Of a stretch of 64,000 nucleotides of DNA, positions 1 to 7,876 are shown one piece after another. The DNA comes from Sphingomonas sp. GC_Shp_5 (GTDB lineage: Bacteria > Pseudomonadota > Alphaproteobacteria > Sphingomonadales > Sphingomonadaceae), in assembly GCF_026540855.1 (NCBI RefSeq), contig NZ_JALNUP010000015.1, forward strand, positions 37,898-101,897. Direction: 5' to 3'. Within the stretch, counting starts at the first letter, position 1. The number at the start of each line of letters is the position of its first letter. The position numbers and the translations under genes are program-made. Under the pieces are notes generated by a model. It was not told the DNA's origin. It did no database searches and saw only the letters and a list, made by a program, of their open reading frames with translations.

Positions 1-342
1 GTCCTCGCCCACCGTCTTGACCACATAGTCGGCCGCGCCCGCCTTGAGCGCGGCGACTGCGATGCGGCCTTCTTCCGAGCCGGTGACATAGACCACCGGC
101 GGCGTGTCGCCCTGTTCGTGCAGCCGTTCCAGCGTCTCGAGGCCGTCCATGCCCGGCATGTAATGGTCGACCGCGATCAGCTCGAACCGCTCGGCGGCGG
201 CCGCCGCCACGCCGTCGCTGCCGCTTTCGGCCAGCGTCACCCGATAGCCGCGCCGCTCCAGCGCGCGCTTCGCCAGCCGGCGAATGCCCGCATCGTCATC
301 GATGTAGAGGACGCTGGGAAGAGGCGCGGCGGTGTCGCTCAC
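1..342 (-). CDS. Response-regulator receiver domain protein, truncated by window edge
   Basis: This is the first 114 residues of a protein that starts at a GTG at 342 and runs off the window. It is a CheY-like receiver domain with acidic residues D15-D17, a likely phospho-acceptor D59 in VDHYMPGMDG, and the conserved lysine K109. The residue after that lysine is Thr instead of the usual Pro. Its start overlaps the stop of the upstream receiver gene by four bases (GTGA), so it is the third gene of a translationally coupled kinase cluster. In sphingomonads such a receiver is often followed by a histidine kinase domain in the same polypeptide. Whether that holds here cannot be seen. Confidence 0.85.
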   Translation of the reverse strand, partial: MSDTAAPLPSVLYIDDDAGIRRLAKRALERRGYRVTLAESGSDGVAAAAAERFELIAVDHYMPGMDGLETLERLHEQGDTPPVVYVTGSEEGRIAVAALKAGAADYVVKTVGED

Positions 343-785
343 TGATCCTCGACTTCGGGCACCTGGATCACCGACAGGAATAGGCCGAGCTGGCGGATCG
401 CCTGGGCGAAGCTTTCGTAATTGACCGGCTTGGTGATGTAGACGTTGCAGCCGAGATCGTAGCAGCGCTGGATCTCCACCTTGTCGTCGGTGGTGGTCAG
501 CACCACGACGGGGGTGCGCTTGAGCGGGCTGCCCTCTGCCTTGATCCGGGTGAGGATGTCGGTGCCGCTCATGTCGGGTAGGTTGAGATCGAGCAGCACC
601 AGCGCCGGGCCGTTCTTGGCGGGGCCGTCGGGCGCATCGAACAGGAATTCGAGCGCCTGGGTGCCATCGGTGAAATGCTTGATGTCGTTGAGGATGCCGG
701 CGCGGCGGATGTTCTTCTCGATGAGGCGCGCATGGCCCTCATCGTCCTCGATCATCACGATGCCGACGGTTTGATGAGCGTTCAT
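339..785 (-). CDS. Rcp1-like single-domain response regulator
   Basis: This is a 148-residue stand-alone receiver domain with no output domain. The acidic pocket is E13/D14/D15, the phospho-acceptor is D66 (LLDLNLPDMSG) and the conserved lysine is K119 (ITKP). The extended loop and C-terminus resemble the cyanobacterial phytochrome partner Rcp1 family, which receives phosphate from CHASE or PAS histidine kinases and signals by protein-protein contact. Its ATG overlaps the stop of the upstream CHASE3 kinase (ATGA), which makes that kinase the probable phosphodonor. The downstream receiver gene overlaps its stop in turn, so a phosphorelay among the three products is likely. Confidence 0.9.
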   Translation of the reverse strand: MNAHQTVGIVMIEDDEGHARLIEKNIRRAGILNDIKHFTDGTQALEFLFDAPDGPAKNGPALVLLDLNLPDMSGTDILTRIKAEGSPLKRTPVVVLTTTDDKVEIQRCYDLGCNVYITKPVNYESFAQAIRQLGLFLSVIQVPEVEDQ

Positions 786-2293
786 GATCGTTTTTCCTGC
801 ACTTCGAATTGCTTGGGAAGATTGACCCGGAAGGTGGAGCCTTCGCCGAGTTGCGACTCGACGTCGATGGTGCCGCCGAGGCGATAGGCCAGCGCGCGGA
901 CATGGGCGAGGCCGATGCCTTCGCCCGGCTGGTCCTGCTGGCCGGAGCGGCGGAACAGATCGAAAATGCGCTCATGGTCGCGCGGATCGATGCCGCGGCC
1001 ATTGTCGGTGACCGCCAGGATCACCCGGCCGCGCGTCTCCTCGCCCGAGATGTGGATTGCGCCGGCGCGCCCCGGCTTGAGATATTTGGTCGCATTCTCG
1101 ATCAGGTTGGAGAGGATCTGCTCGAGCGCGACGCGATCGGTGGTCAGCGTCGGCAGCGGCCGCGCGATGGTGAGGGTCACGCCGCGGTCGTCGAGCACAT
1201 GCTGCATCGATCCGGCGATCGCCTCGACGATGGCGTCGGTCGCCAGCGGCTCGGGCGTGATCACGCGGCGGCCCTCGCGCGACAGCTTGAGGATGGCGTT
1301 GATCAGCCGGTCCATCTTCTGGGTGGAGGTGCGGATGAAGCCGATCGCCTCGGGCAGATCCTCGCGCGCCGCCAGCCGCGCCTCGTCGGTGACGATCTCG
1401 GGACATTGCGCCTCGGCGCGGTCGACCAGTTCGGCGAGTGGCGCGGTCGCGGCTTCGAGCTCGGCGGTGAAGCCCATCACATTGACCAGCGGCGAGCGCA
1501 GATCGTGGCTGACGATATAGGCGAAGCGCTGGATCTCTTCATTGGCACGCGAGAGATCGGCGGTGCGCTCGGCGACGCTTGCCTCGAGCCGCTCGTTGAA
1601 GCTGCGCAGGCGGTCCCGCGACGCCGTGAGGTTCGCCGTGTACCGGCGCACCGTGACAAACGAGGCGAGCGCGACCAGCAGCAGCAGCGCCGCCGCGATC
1701 AAGAGGATCGTATAGAAGGCCTTGATGCTAAGCCGCTGGGCATCGTCGCGGATCGTCAGCAGCCGGCGTTCCTCGTCCGCCATTCCGGTGAAGCGCTGGC
1801 GGATTGCTGTCAGCCGCCGCACGCTGGCTTCCTTGGCGAACAGGCCATCGGCGGCAGGAGTGAGGCCGGCATCGACCAGGGTGATCGTCCGGTTACGCTG
1901 GGTGAGCAGCGCGCCGATCGAGCGGCGCAGCGCGCTCATATTCGCGATCTGGCGGGGGTTGTCCTCGGTTAGCGTCGAGATTCGATCAAGCGCCGGGCCG
2001 AGTGCCGACTGCGCACGGCTATAAGCGGTGCGATAAGCAGGGTCGGCGGTGAGCAGATAGCCGCGCCGCGACGCCTCGCCCTGCTCCACCAGCCGCTGCG
2101 CATTGGCGACCGCGACCTCCACCTCATAGGTGTGGCTGACCCAGCGGCTATGGTCCTGGTTCTGCCCGGTCACCCAGGCGGCGGCGATGCCCGCCACCAC
2201 CAATGCGGCGAAGCCCAGAACCATGAACGACACCAGCACGCGGCTGAAGCGCTCTTCGGAGACGACGAAGTGGTTCCTGACGGTACGCAGCAC
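782..2293 (-). CDS. CHASE3-domain sensor histidine kinase
   Basis: This is a 503-residue inner-membrane kinase. Transmembrane segments lie near residues 22-42 and 193-215 and bracket a periplasmic CHASE3-type helical sensor domain. A coiled linker (about 220-255) follows, then the dimerisation domain with the H-box SHDLRSP (phospho-accepting H263). The ATPase domain shows the N-box at N400 and DNGRGI at 430-435. It is the first gene of the three-gene minus-strand cluster and overlaps the Rcp1-like receiver by four bases. The signal sensed is unknown, because CHASE3 ligands are not predictable from sequence. The family call is firm; the partner assignment is inference from gene order. Confidence 0.92.
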   Translation of the reverse strand: MLRTVRNHFVVSEERFSRVLVSFMVLGFAALVVAGIAAAWVTGQNQDHSRWVSHTYEVEVAVANAQRLVEQGEASRRGYLLTADPAYRTAYSRAQSALGPALDRISTLTEDNPRQIANMSALRRSIGALLTQRNRTITLVDAGLTPAADGLFAKEASVRRLTAIRQRFTGMADEERRLLTIRDDAQRLSIKAFYTILLIAAALLLLVALASFVTVRRYTANLTASRDRLRSFNERLEASVAERTADLSRANEEIQRFAYIVSHDLRSPLVNVMGFTAELEAATAPLAELVDRAEAQCPEIVTDEARLAAREDLPEAIGFIRTSTQKMDRLINAILKLSREGRRVITPEPLATDAIVEAIAGSMQHVLDDRGVTLTIARPLPTLTTDRVALEQILSNLIENATKYLKPGRAGAIHISGEETRGRVILAVTDNGRGIDPRDHERIFDLFRRSGQQDQPGEGIGLAHVRALAYRLGGTIDVESQLGEGSTFRVNLPKQFEVQEKRS

Positions 2294-2347
2294 GAAGGGC
2301 GCTTTAGGACAGGATTGGACAACTGGCCAGTGTTGCTGCCTAAACCT

Positions 2348-3118
2348 CTATAGAAGCAGGTCCTGGGCTCCCGCCTTGCCGACGCTGCCGCCGCCGCGCC
2401 GCCGGTCCATCTCGTGATTGGCGGTAAAGCGGATGTCGGGATCGCGATCGGTGAGGAAGCCCATCAGCGTCTCATGATCGAGCTCGCGCCATTCCTTGCC
2501 GCGATCCGGGCCGTAGCGCACCCGCGGGATCAGCCCGGGATCTCGTGACCATTCGATCAGCTGCGGCAGCCCCGCCTCGTTGAGCTGGTCGCGCAGGTGG
2601 AAGGCGGTGACATAGGCGTCGGGGAACGCCCGGTGCGCCGGCAGGCCGCGCTGCTGGTCGATCCCCTCGGGCCGCCGCCAGTAGCGCAGCACCTGGTTGG
2701 AGAAGCTCGGGCTGCCCGGCCACATCCGCAGCGCGCATTTCCACGTGCAGATCCACTCGGCGCCATGGGTCAGCGCCGCGGTGCAGAATTGCTGCTCGAA
2801 ATCCGCCCGATGCGCGGCAAGCGCGACGCGGCGCGGGTAGGGGTCGAGCACGCGGCGCGCGACGTCATGCCACCACGGTGCCTCGGCGACGTCCTCGTCG
2901 GAGATATGGTGGATCGCCTGGGTGACCGGCGGGATCGCGCGACCGGGATTGACCAGGATCGATCCGCCGTCCCCCTCCAGCTCCCAGCGGCCATCGGCCT
3001 GCAGCGCGACATCCTGCCAGCCGATCTCGCACACGCCGTGCGCGGGCGGCGCGCTGCCGGTGGTTTCGAGGTCGATGACGCGGACGATCTGGGGCGTGGG
3101 CCGGGTGGGAGAGCGCAT
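2348..3118 (-). CDS. DEDDh-type 3'-5' exonuclease (DnaQ/RNase T superfamily)
   Basis: This 256-residue protein has the exonuclease fold. The first motif is VIDLETTG (D16 and E18 as metal ligands). The middle aspartate motif is in AHRADFEQ, and the last is the AHRAFPDAYV segment holding the catalytic His and Asp of the DEDDh class. It resembles the stand-alone proofreading-type exonucleases of alphaproteobacteria more than the polymerase III epsilon subunit, because it lacks the usual epsilon C-terminus. The likely activity is removal of 3' nucleotides from DNA or RNA. The substrate is not determinable here. Start ATG 3118 follows GGAGTGCA. It is monocistronic, with the PH-domain gene 48 bp upstream on the same strand. 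Confidence 0.85.
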   Translation of the reverse strand: MRSPTRPTPQIVRVIDLETTGSAPPAHGVCEIGWQDVALQADGRWELEGDGGSILVNPGRAIPPVTQAIHHISDEDVAEAPWWHDVARRVLDPYPRRVALAAHRADFEQQFCTAALTHGAEWICTWKCALRMWPGSPSFSNQVLRYWRRPEGIDQQRGLPAHRAFPDAYVTAFHLRDQLNEAGLPQLIEWSRDPGLIPRVRYGPDRGKEWRELDHETLMGFLTDRDPDIRFTANHEMDRRRGGGSVGKAGAQDLLL

Positions 3119-3166
3119 TGCACTCCAGATGGGGCATGAGAGGCGTTTACGCCAGCCCGGGCGCGA

Positions 3167-3637
3167 TCACCGCAGGTACGGATCCTCGGCGTCCGTATCG
3201 AGCTCGCGCACCCCACGGCGCTGGCGGGCGCGGTCGACCAGCTTGCGGATCCCCTCGCGGCGCTCGCGCGCGGCGGGCACGTCGCGCAGCACGAAGGCGC
3301 GGTGGCCGGTGGTGCGATCGGACGAGGTGATGGTGATGGTGCCGAGATCGGTGAGCTGGTTGATCAGCGAGTAATCGACGCGGACGTCCTTGATCCGATA
3401 CAGCTCGATCTCGTCGATCGATTTCATGATCAGCCCGCGCTTCACGATCAGCCGCTGGTCGGTGATCTCATAGGATGAGGCGACGTTCTGCAACCAGCGG
3501 ATCGCGACGATCACCAGCCCGACGCCGACCAGGCATAGGAGCAGCGTGCCCCAGCCGGCGAAGCTGCCGAGCAGCCAGCGCCCGGTGCTCGCGCGGAAGC
3601 TGTCGACATCGCGCTCGGCTGTGTAAGTCCCCACCAT
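3167..3637 (-). CDS. Bacterial PH-domain (YdbS/DUF304-like) membrane protein
   Basis: This is a 156-residue protein with one hydrophobic stretch at about residues 26-48, followed by a bPH2-type domain. The hallmark pattern is YEITDQRLIVKRGLI...EIELYRIKDVRV near 77-107, which is typical of DUF304 proteins. Such proteins sit in the inner membrane and their biochemical role is poorly known. A basic and acidic C-terminal tail follows the domain. The start ATG has no strong ribosome site. The gene lies between the exonuclease and the phosphomannomutase on the same strand with short gaps, and could be co-transcribed. No substrate can be assigned. Confidence 0.8.
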   Translation of the reverse strand: MVGTYTAERDVDSFRASTGRWLLGSFAGWGTLLLCLVGVGLVIVAIRWLQNVASSYEITDQRLIVKRGLIMKSIDEIELYRIKDVRVDYSLINQLTDLGTITITSSDRTTGHRAFVLRDVPAARERREGIRKLVDRARQRRGVRELDTDAEDPYLR

Positions 3638-3667
3638 GGGCGCAACCTATTCGCCGGCCGGCCGCTG

Positions 3668-5038
3668 TCAATCGCGGCTGATGCCGGAGGCGGCGAGTTG
3701 CGCATCGAGCCCTGCGAGCAACCGCTCGAGCGCGGCCGCGTCGCTGGCCTCGGCGCGCGCGGTGAGCAGGTCCTGGGTGTTGGAGGCGCGCAGCAGCCAC
3801 CAGCCGTCCGCCGTCGTGACGCGCAGGCCGTCGGTGGTGTCGATCGCGGCATCGTCGGCGCGCAGCCGCGCCAGTACCTCATCGATCACCGCTAGCTTGC
3901 GGCTCGCCGCGACCGGAAAGCGCAGGTCGGGGGTATTGACCAGCTCGGGCATCGCACTGCGCAAGTCGGTCAGCGACCGGCCCGACAGGTGCACCGCGCG
4001 AATCAGCTGCACCGCGGCGTAGAGCGCGTCGTCGAAGCCGTAATAATCGCCGCCGAAGAAGATGTGGCCACTCAGCTCGCCCGCGATCGGCGCGCCGGTC
4101 TCAAGCATCTTCTCCTTCATCGGGCTGTGGCCGGTGCGCGCCATGATCGGTCGGCCGCCCAGCGCGGCGATCCGCGCGAACAGATAATCGGAGGATTTGA
4201 CGTCAGCCACCACCGGGGCGCCGGGCGTAGCGGCGAGCACCGGCTCGACCAGCAGCGCCAGGATCTGGTCGCCCCACAAGGTTCGGCCCTGCGCGTCGAC
4301 CACCGCGATCCGGTCCGCATCGCCATCAAAGGCTACACCGAAATCGAGCTTTTTGTCCGCGACCAGCCGCTTCAGATCGATCAGATTAACCTCTTCGGCA
4401 GGATCGGGATGATGATGGGGAAAATGGCCGTCTACCTCGGCGAACAGCACATGATGCTCACCCGGGAGGAGCTCGATCAGTTTCTCGAGCGCCGGGCCGG
4501 CGGCGCCGTTGCCGCAATCCCAACCGATCCGATAAACGCCGCCGGCATGGCCCGCCATCAGCCGGGCGACATAGGCGTCGACCACGTCGATCTCGGTCAC
4601 GCGGCCGTGCGTGGTGGTGGGAGCCGTGCCGCCGGCCGCGATCGCCGCCAGATCGCGAATGTCGCCGCCGAAAAACGAGCGGTGCTGCAGCACCATCTTG
4701 AAGCCATTGTCATCGCGGGGATTGTGGCTGCCGGTTACTTGGATGCCGCCATCCACTTCTAGGCTGGCCTCGACGAAGTAGAGCATCGGCGTCGGCCCGA
4801 CGCCGATCCGCACCACATCGACCCCGCCGGCGGTCAGCCCGTCGACCAGCGCCGCCTCCAGCGCCGGCGACGACAACCGCCCGTCGCGCCCCACCGCAAC
4901 GCGGCGTCCTCCCGCCTGTCGCACCCGGCCGGCGAAGGCGAGGCCGACCGCATGGGCATCGGCCGCGAACAACGTCTGCCCGGTGACGCCGCGGATGTCA
5001 TATTCGCGCAGGATGCTGGGGTGGAAATGATGCGACAT
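3668..5038 (-). CDS. Phosphomannomutase/phosphoglucomutase
   Basis: This 456-residue alpha-D-phosphohexomutase interconverts 6-phospho and 1-phospho forms of mannose or glucose for polysaccharide and LPS sugar supply. The phosphoserine loop is TGSHNP (S104 from the chosen start). The metal loop is FDGDADR (Asp 238, 240, 242) and the sugar-binding loop is GELSGH (about 320-325). The reading frame extends 20 codons further upstream, but ATG 5038 is preceded by AGGAGCCAGG and begins the conserved MSHHFHPSILREYDIRG, so the shorter form is preferred. It belongs to the ManB/AlgC group and is distinct from the glmM copy at 34882. Its 5' side abuts a double-palindrome repeat. Confidence 0.93.
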   Translation of the reverse strand: MSHHFHPSILREYDIRGVTGQTLFAADAHAVGLAFAGRVRQAGGRRVAVGRDGRLSSPALEAALVDGLTAGGVDVVRIGVGPTPMLYFVEASLEVDGGIQVTGSHNPRDDNGFKMVLQHRSFFGGDIRDLAAIAAGGTAPTTTHGRVTEIDVVDAYVARLMAGHAGGVYRIGWDCGNGAAGPALEKLIELLPGEHHVLFAEVDGHFPHHHPDPAEEVNLIDLKRLVADKKLDFGVAFDGDADRIAVVDAQGRTLWGDQILALLVEPVLAATPGAPVVADVKSSDYLFARIAALGGRPIMARTGHSPMKEKMLETGAPIAGELSGHIFFGGDYYGFDDALYAAVQLIRAVHLSGRSLTDLRSAMPELVNTPDLRFPVAASRKLAVIDEVLARLRADDAAIDTTDGLRVTTADGWWLLRASNTQDLLTARAEASDAAALERLLAGLDAQLAASGISRD

Positions 5039-5090
5039 CCTGGCTCCTGGGTAATGCGTATGGCGATCGGCGGTAGAGGATCGGCCTTGT

Positions 5091-5175
5091 GCCGTCATCC
5101 CAGCGGACGCTGGGATCTCGTGGAGGAGGGCAGGACCGGAGCCGCGAGAGGCCCCAGCTTTCGCTGGGGTGACGG
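5091..5175. repeat. Double-palindrome (REP-like) repeat, copy A
   Basis: Two hairpins are separated by about 37 bases: CCCAGCGGACGCTGGG at 5099-5114, and a CCCCAGC/GCTGGGG stem with a TTTC loop at 5152-5169. The outer ends are GTCATC and GGTGACGG. The same arrangement recurs near 7673, 30771, 54330 and 59900. This copy lies upstream of the phosphomannomutase start and downstream of the J-domain gene end. It is the only full copy not between convergent genes. Confidence 0.85.
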
Positions 5176-5250
5176 ATTGAAAGATGGACTATGTGGTGGA
5201 CCGGCGCCGTTGCAGGCGGGCTTCTTGATCGCACCGCCGACACCGCAGCC

Positions 5251-5511
5251 TCACTCCACCCGGTCGAGCGACTTCAGCAGCAGGTCGCGCGCGGCGTTGA
5301 CGCGGCGGGCGAGGTCCACCGATCCGCCGCGATCGGGATGGACCTGCGCCGCCAGCCGGCGATGCGCGGCGCGGATCGCCTCGGCATCGGCGCCGCGCTC
5401 GACGCCCAGCACCGCGCGCGCCTCGGCGACATCGCCGACCGGCAGACGCTTGGGCTTGCGCAACAATTGCCACACGCCCCAGATCACGACGAGCGCGACG
5501 ATCCACTTCAT
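5251..5511 (-). CDS. Small membrane-anchored J-domain protein
   Basis: This 86-residue protein has an N-terminal hydrophobic segment (about 3-16). A compact J domain follows with the HPD tripeptide in QVHPDRGG (H58, P59, D60), the motif that stimulates DnaK ATPase. The topology recalls type III J proteins and the mitochondrial Tim14/Pam18 group. Its ATG shares one base with the mipZ stop (TGATG), so the two are translationally coupled. A partner of DnaK at the cytoplasmic membrane is the family expectation. The link to MipZ is inferred from position only. Confidence 0.85.
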   Translation of the reverse strand: MKWIVALVVIWGVWQLLRKPKRLPVGDVAEARAVLGVERGADAEAIRAAHRRLAAQVHPDRGGSVDLARRVNAARDLLLKSLDRVE

Positions 5512-6299
5512 CAGGCGGCCACTACCGGTGCCGCCGCCTCGGGCAGCTGCAGCGCCGCCATCATCTCGCGCAACTCCTGGCGGGCGGCGACATGGCCGAG
5601 GCCCATCGCGCCGAATTCCTTGGAATCGATCATCGTCAGGCCGGAGGGGAACAGCTCGCGATAGACCACGCGCTCGCCGAGCCCCGGGATGATGCGGAAG
5701 CCGACCCGCTTGGCAAGCTGGCCGAGTGCATCGGACACCCGGCGCATGTTGCGCGCCTCGATATGCTGCAGGCGATTGCGGAGCACCACCCAATCGATCT
5801 GGGTGCCGTCGGCGCGAGCGCGCTGCTTGCGCGCATCCCAGATCAGCTCCGAATAGAAGGACGGGCGGGTGACGTTGAAGGTCTCTGGGTCAACCTGGCC
5901 GATCAGGTCGAAATCGACGAAGCTGTCGTTCATCGGCGTCACCAGCGTGTTGGACAGTGCCGCCGCGGTGCGTGCGAAATAATCGTCGCGGCCGGGGGTG
6001 TCGACCACCAGGAAGTCGGTACCGTCGGACAGTTCGGCCCACAGCCGCTCGAACACCGCCTCCGTCTCGCCGTCGTGGGTCGCGTGGATCGGCATCGGCA
6101 GCGCGCTGCCGGTGCGCTTGATGGTCGCGGCGCGATTGTCGAGGTAGCGGCCGACGGTGCGCTGGCGATGATCGAGATCGAGGCACGCCACGCGCGATCC
6201 CTTGGCGGCGAGCGCGATCGCGACGTGAACCGCCGTGGTCGATTTGCCGGTGCCGCCCTTCTCGTTGGCGAACACAATCACATGAGGCCCTGAGGGCAC
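5511..6299 (-). CDS. mipZ: Division plane-positioning ATPase MipZ
   Basis: This 262-residue ParA/MinD-superfamily ATPase has a deviant Walker A NEKGGTGKST (about 12-21), the DLDHRQRT segment, Walker B-like VVDTPG, and the MipZ signatures TPMNDSFVDFDLIG and WVVLRNRLQHIEARN. In Caulobacter, MipZ forms a bipolar gradient on ParB-origin complexes and blocks FtsZ assembly away from midcell. These motifs match MipZ far better than ordinary ParA. The start is GTG 6299, preceded by AAGGA. It is divergent from panC across 72 bp, and the next gene encodes a membrane J protein. The name is assigned from recognised motifs. Confidence 0.95.
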   Translation of the reverse strand: MPSGPHVIVFANEKGGTGKSTTAVHVAIALAAKGSRVACLDLDHRQRTVGRYLDNRAATIKRTGSALPMPIHATHDGETEAVFERLWAELSDGTDFLVVDTPGRDDYFARTAAALSNTLVTPMNDSFVDFDLIGQVDPETFNVTRPSFYSELIWDARKQRARADGTQIDWVVLRNRLQHIEARNMRRVSDALGQLAKRVGFRIIPGLGERVVYRELFPSGLTMIDSKEFGAMGLGHVAARQELREMMAALQLPEAAAPVVAA

Positions 6300-6371
6300 G
6301 GGTCGTTTCCTTGTTGATCGCTGTTCAGTGCCTCCATAGAAGCCGCGCGCTCATTGTTCGAGGGGGTTTAG

Positions 6372-7217
6372 GTGCAGACGGTCCGGGATCTGAAAAGCCT
6401 GCGCTCGAGCGTGGCCGAATGGCGCGCCGAGGGCGCGCGAATCGCGCTGGTGCCGACGATGGGCGCGCTCCATGCGGGGCACATGGCGCTGATCGAGGCG
6501 GCACGGCGGCCAGGCACCAAGGTGGTGGCGTCGATCTTCGTCAATCCGATCCAATTTGGTCCCAATGAGGACCTCGCCAAATACCCGCGGCGCGAGGCGG
6601 CGGATGCGCGGATGCTCGCCGAGGCGGGCTGCGACCTGCTGTGGCTGCCGCCGGTCGAGGCGATGTACCCGGAGGGCTTCGCCACCAGCGTCAGCGTGTC
6701 GGGCGTCAGCGACGGGCTCGATGGCGCTGCGCGTCCCGGTCATTTCGACGGGGTCGCCACCGTCGTCACCAAGCTGTTCAACCAGGTCGGGGCCGACGCC
6801 GCTTACTTCGGTGAAAAGGATTTCCAGCAACTCGCGGTCATCCGCCGGCTGGCGGTCGACCTCGACATGGCCATCGAGGTGGTCGGCGTGCCCACCCAGC
6901 GTGACGATGATGGCCTCGCGCTGTCGTCGCGCAACATCTATCTCGACGACGACCAGCGCGCCAAAGCGGTAGCGCTGCCGCGCGCACTCGGCGTCGCGGC
7001 GCGCGCAATCGCCAAGGGCGCGGACGTCGCCGCGGTGCTTGATGATGCGCGCAGCGCGCTTGGCGCGGCGGGCTTCGAGGTCGATTACGTCGAGCTGGCC
7101 GATGCCGAATCACTCACGCCTGCTCCCGCCCCCGATCGGCCACGGCGGCTGCTTGCGGCGGCGCGAATGGGTACGACACGGTTGATCGACAATGTCGGAA
7201 TCGAGCCTAATTGTTGA
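6372..7217 (+). CDS. panC: Pantoate-beta-alanine ligase
   Basis: PanC condenses D-pantoate with beta-alanine using ATP, the last step of pantothenate synthesis in the cytoplasm. The 281-residue protein shows the nucleotidyltransferase pattern PTMGALHAGHMAL (HIGH-like, about 28-40), FVNPIQFGPNEDLAKYPR, the pantoate-binding FGEKDFQQL and the KMSKS-like LSSRN. The start is GTG 6372 behind AGGGGG. No other pan gene is nearby. It diverges from mipZ and is followed by a Sel1-like gene. Confidence 0.97.
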   Translation: MQTVRDLKSLRSSVAEWRAEGARIALVPTMGALHAGHMALIEAARRPGTKVVASIFVNPIQFGPNEDLAKYPRREAADARMLAEAGCDLLWLPPVEAMYPEGFATSVSVSGVSDGLDGAARPGHFDGVATVVTKLFNQVGADAAYFGEKDFQQLAVIRRLAVDLDMAIEVVGVPTQRDDDGLALSSRNIYLDDDQRAKAVALPRALGVAARAIAKGADVAAVLDDARSALGAAGFEVDYVELADAESLTPAPAPDRPRRLLAAARMGTTRLIDNVGIEPNC

Positions 7218-7228
7218 TCAATCTGGTT

Positions 7229-7245
7229 TTAATTGCGTTAACCAT
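7229..7245 (+). promoter_or_regulatory. CtrA-like half-sites (TTAACCAT)
   Basis: TTAA at 7229-7232 and TTAACCAT at 7238-7245 lie in an AT-rich patch just after panC and 52 bp before the Sel1-like start codon. TTAACCAT is a common CtrA half-site in alphaproteobacteria. The spacing between the two TTAA elements is 5, not the canonical 7, so full-site occupancy is uncertain. Confidence 0.3.
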
Positions 7246-7296
7246 TTCGTAGTAGGACTCGGGCCAGGGTGTTCTCATCAACGATGGGGGCATCCA

Positions 7297-7593
7297 ATGG
7301 GCACCAGCCTGAACAACGCGCGAATTCTGATCGACAGCCGGACCGCCGATGCGGCGCGCGGCAAGCCGGACGCGCTATTCGATCTCGGCATCTGCTATTC
7401 GACCGGCACCGCCGGCGTCGCGATCGACCTGATCGAGGCGCATAAGTGGTTCAACCTCGCGGCGGTGGCCGGGTTCGGCGAGGCCGCCGACGCCCGCGCC
7501 GAGATCGCCGGCAACATGACCATGCGCCAGATCGCCGAAGCCCAGCGCCAGGCCCGCGCCTGGATGGGCAGCACCCAGCGCCGCGCGGCCTGA
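7297..7593 (+). CDS. Short Sel1-like repeat protein
   Basis: This 98-residue protein contains a single Sel1/TPR-like helical pair, seen in ALFDLGICYSTG...DLIEAHKWFNLAAVAG and then A..ARAEIA. Sel1 units act as protein-interaction scaffolds. The frame is open further upstream into panC, but ATG 7297 is the first start after the panC stop and has a G-rich ribosome site. No signal peptide is seen, so a cytoplasmic location is likely. A CtrA-like motif upstream hints at cell-cycle control (inference). Its 3' end faces topA, with a REP-like repeat between. Confidence 0.8.
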   Translation: MGTSLNNARILIDSRTADAARGKPDALFDLGICYSTGTAGVAIDLIEAHKWFNLAAVAGFGEAADARAEIAGNMTMRQIAEAQRQARAWMGSTQRRAA

Positions 7594-7672
7594 TCGCTGG
7601 TTGTTGATGCCGGACGTGTGCGGGGGGCGCCAGACGGCGGACGACGTCGCCAGAAGCCGTCATCTCGCAGAC

Positions 7673-7751
7673 CGTCATCCCAGCGAAGGCTGGGATCTCG
7701 TGCCGCGACGGACAAGAGGCGCCAAAGACCCCAGCTTGCGCTGGGGTGACG
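7673..7751. repeat. Double-palindrome (REP-like) repeat, copy B
   Basis: The hairpins are CCCAGCGAAGGCTGGG (7679-7694) and a CCCCAGC/GCTGGGG stem with TTGC loop (about 7729-7746), flanked by CGTCATC and GTGACG. It lies between the convergent ends of the Sel1-like gene and topA, where transcripts from both sides would meet. Confidence 0.85.
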
Positions 7752-7876
7752 TGTAGGCTTGGACTGCCACACTGGCCGGAACCCAGAGCCACGCGCCGCA
7801 CGGCCTGCGTTCCTATGCTCCTGCCTGCTCAATAGCACGTCGGGCGCCGTTCTCCGGCCCCGACCGTGAACCGACG

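Noticed and set aside
3668..5098. Longer start for phosphomannomutase at 5098
   Set aside because: Those 20 residues run into the REP-like repeat and ATG 5038 has the better ribosome site and family fit.
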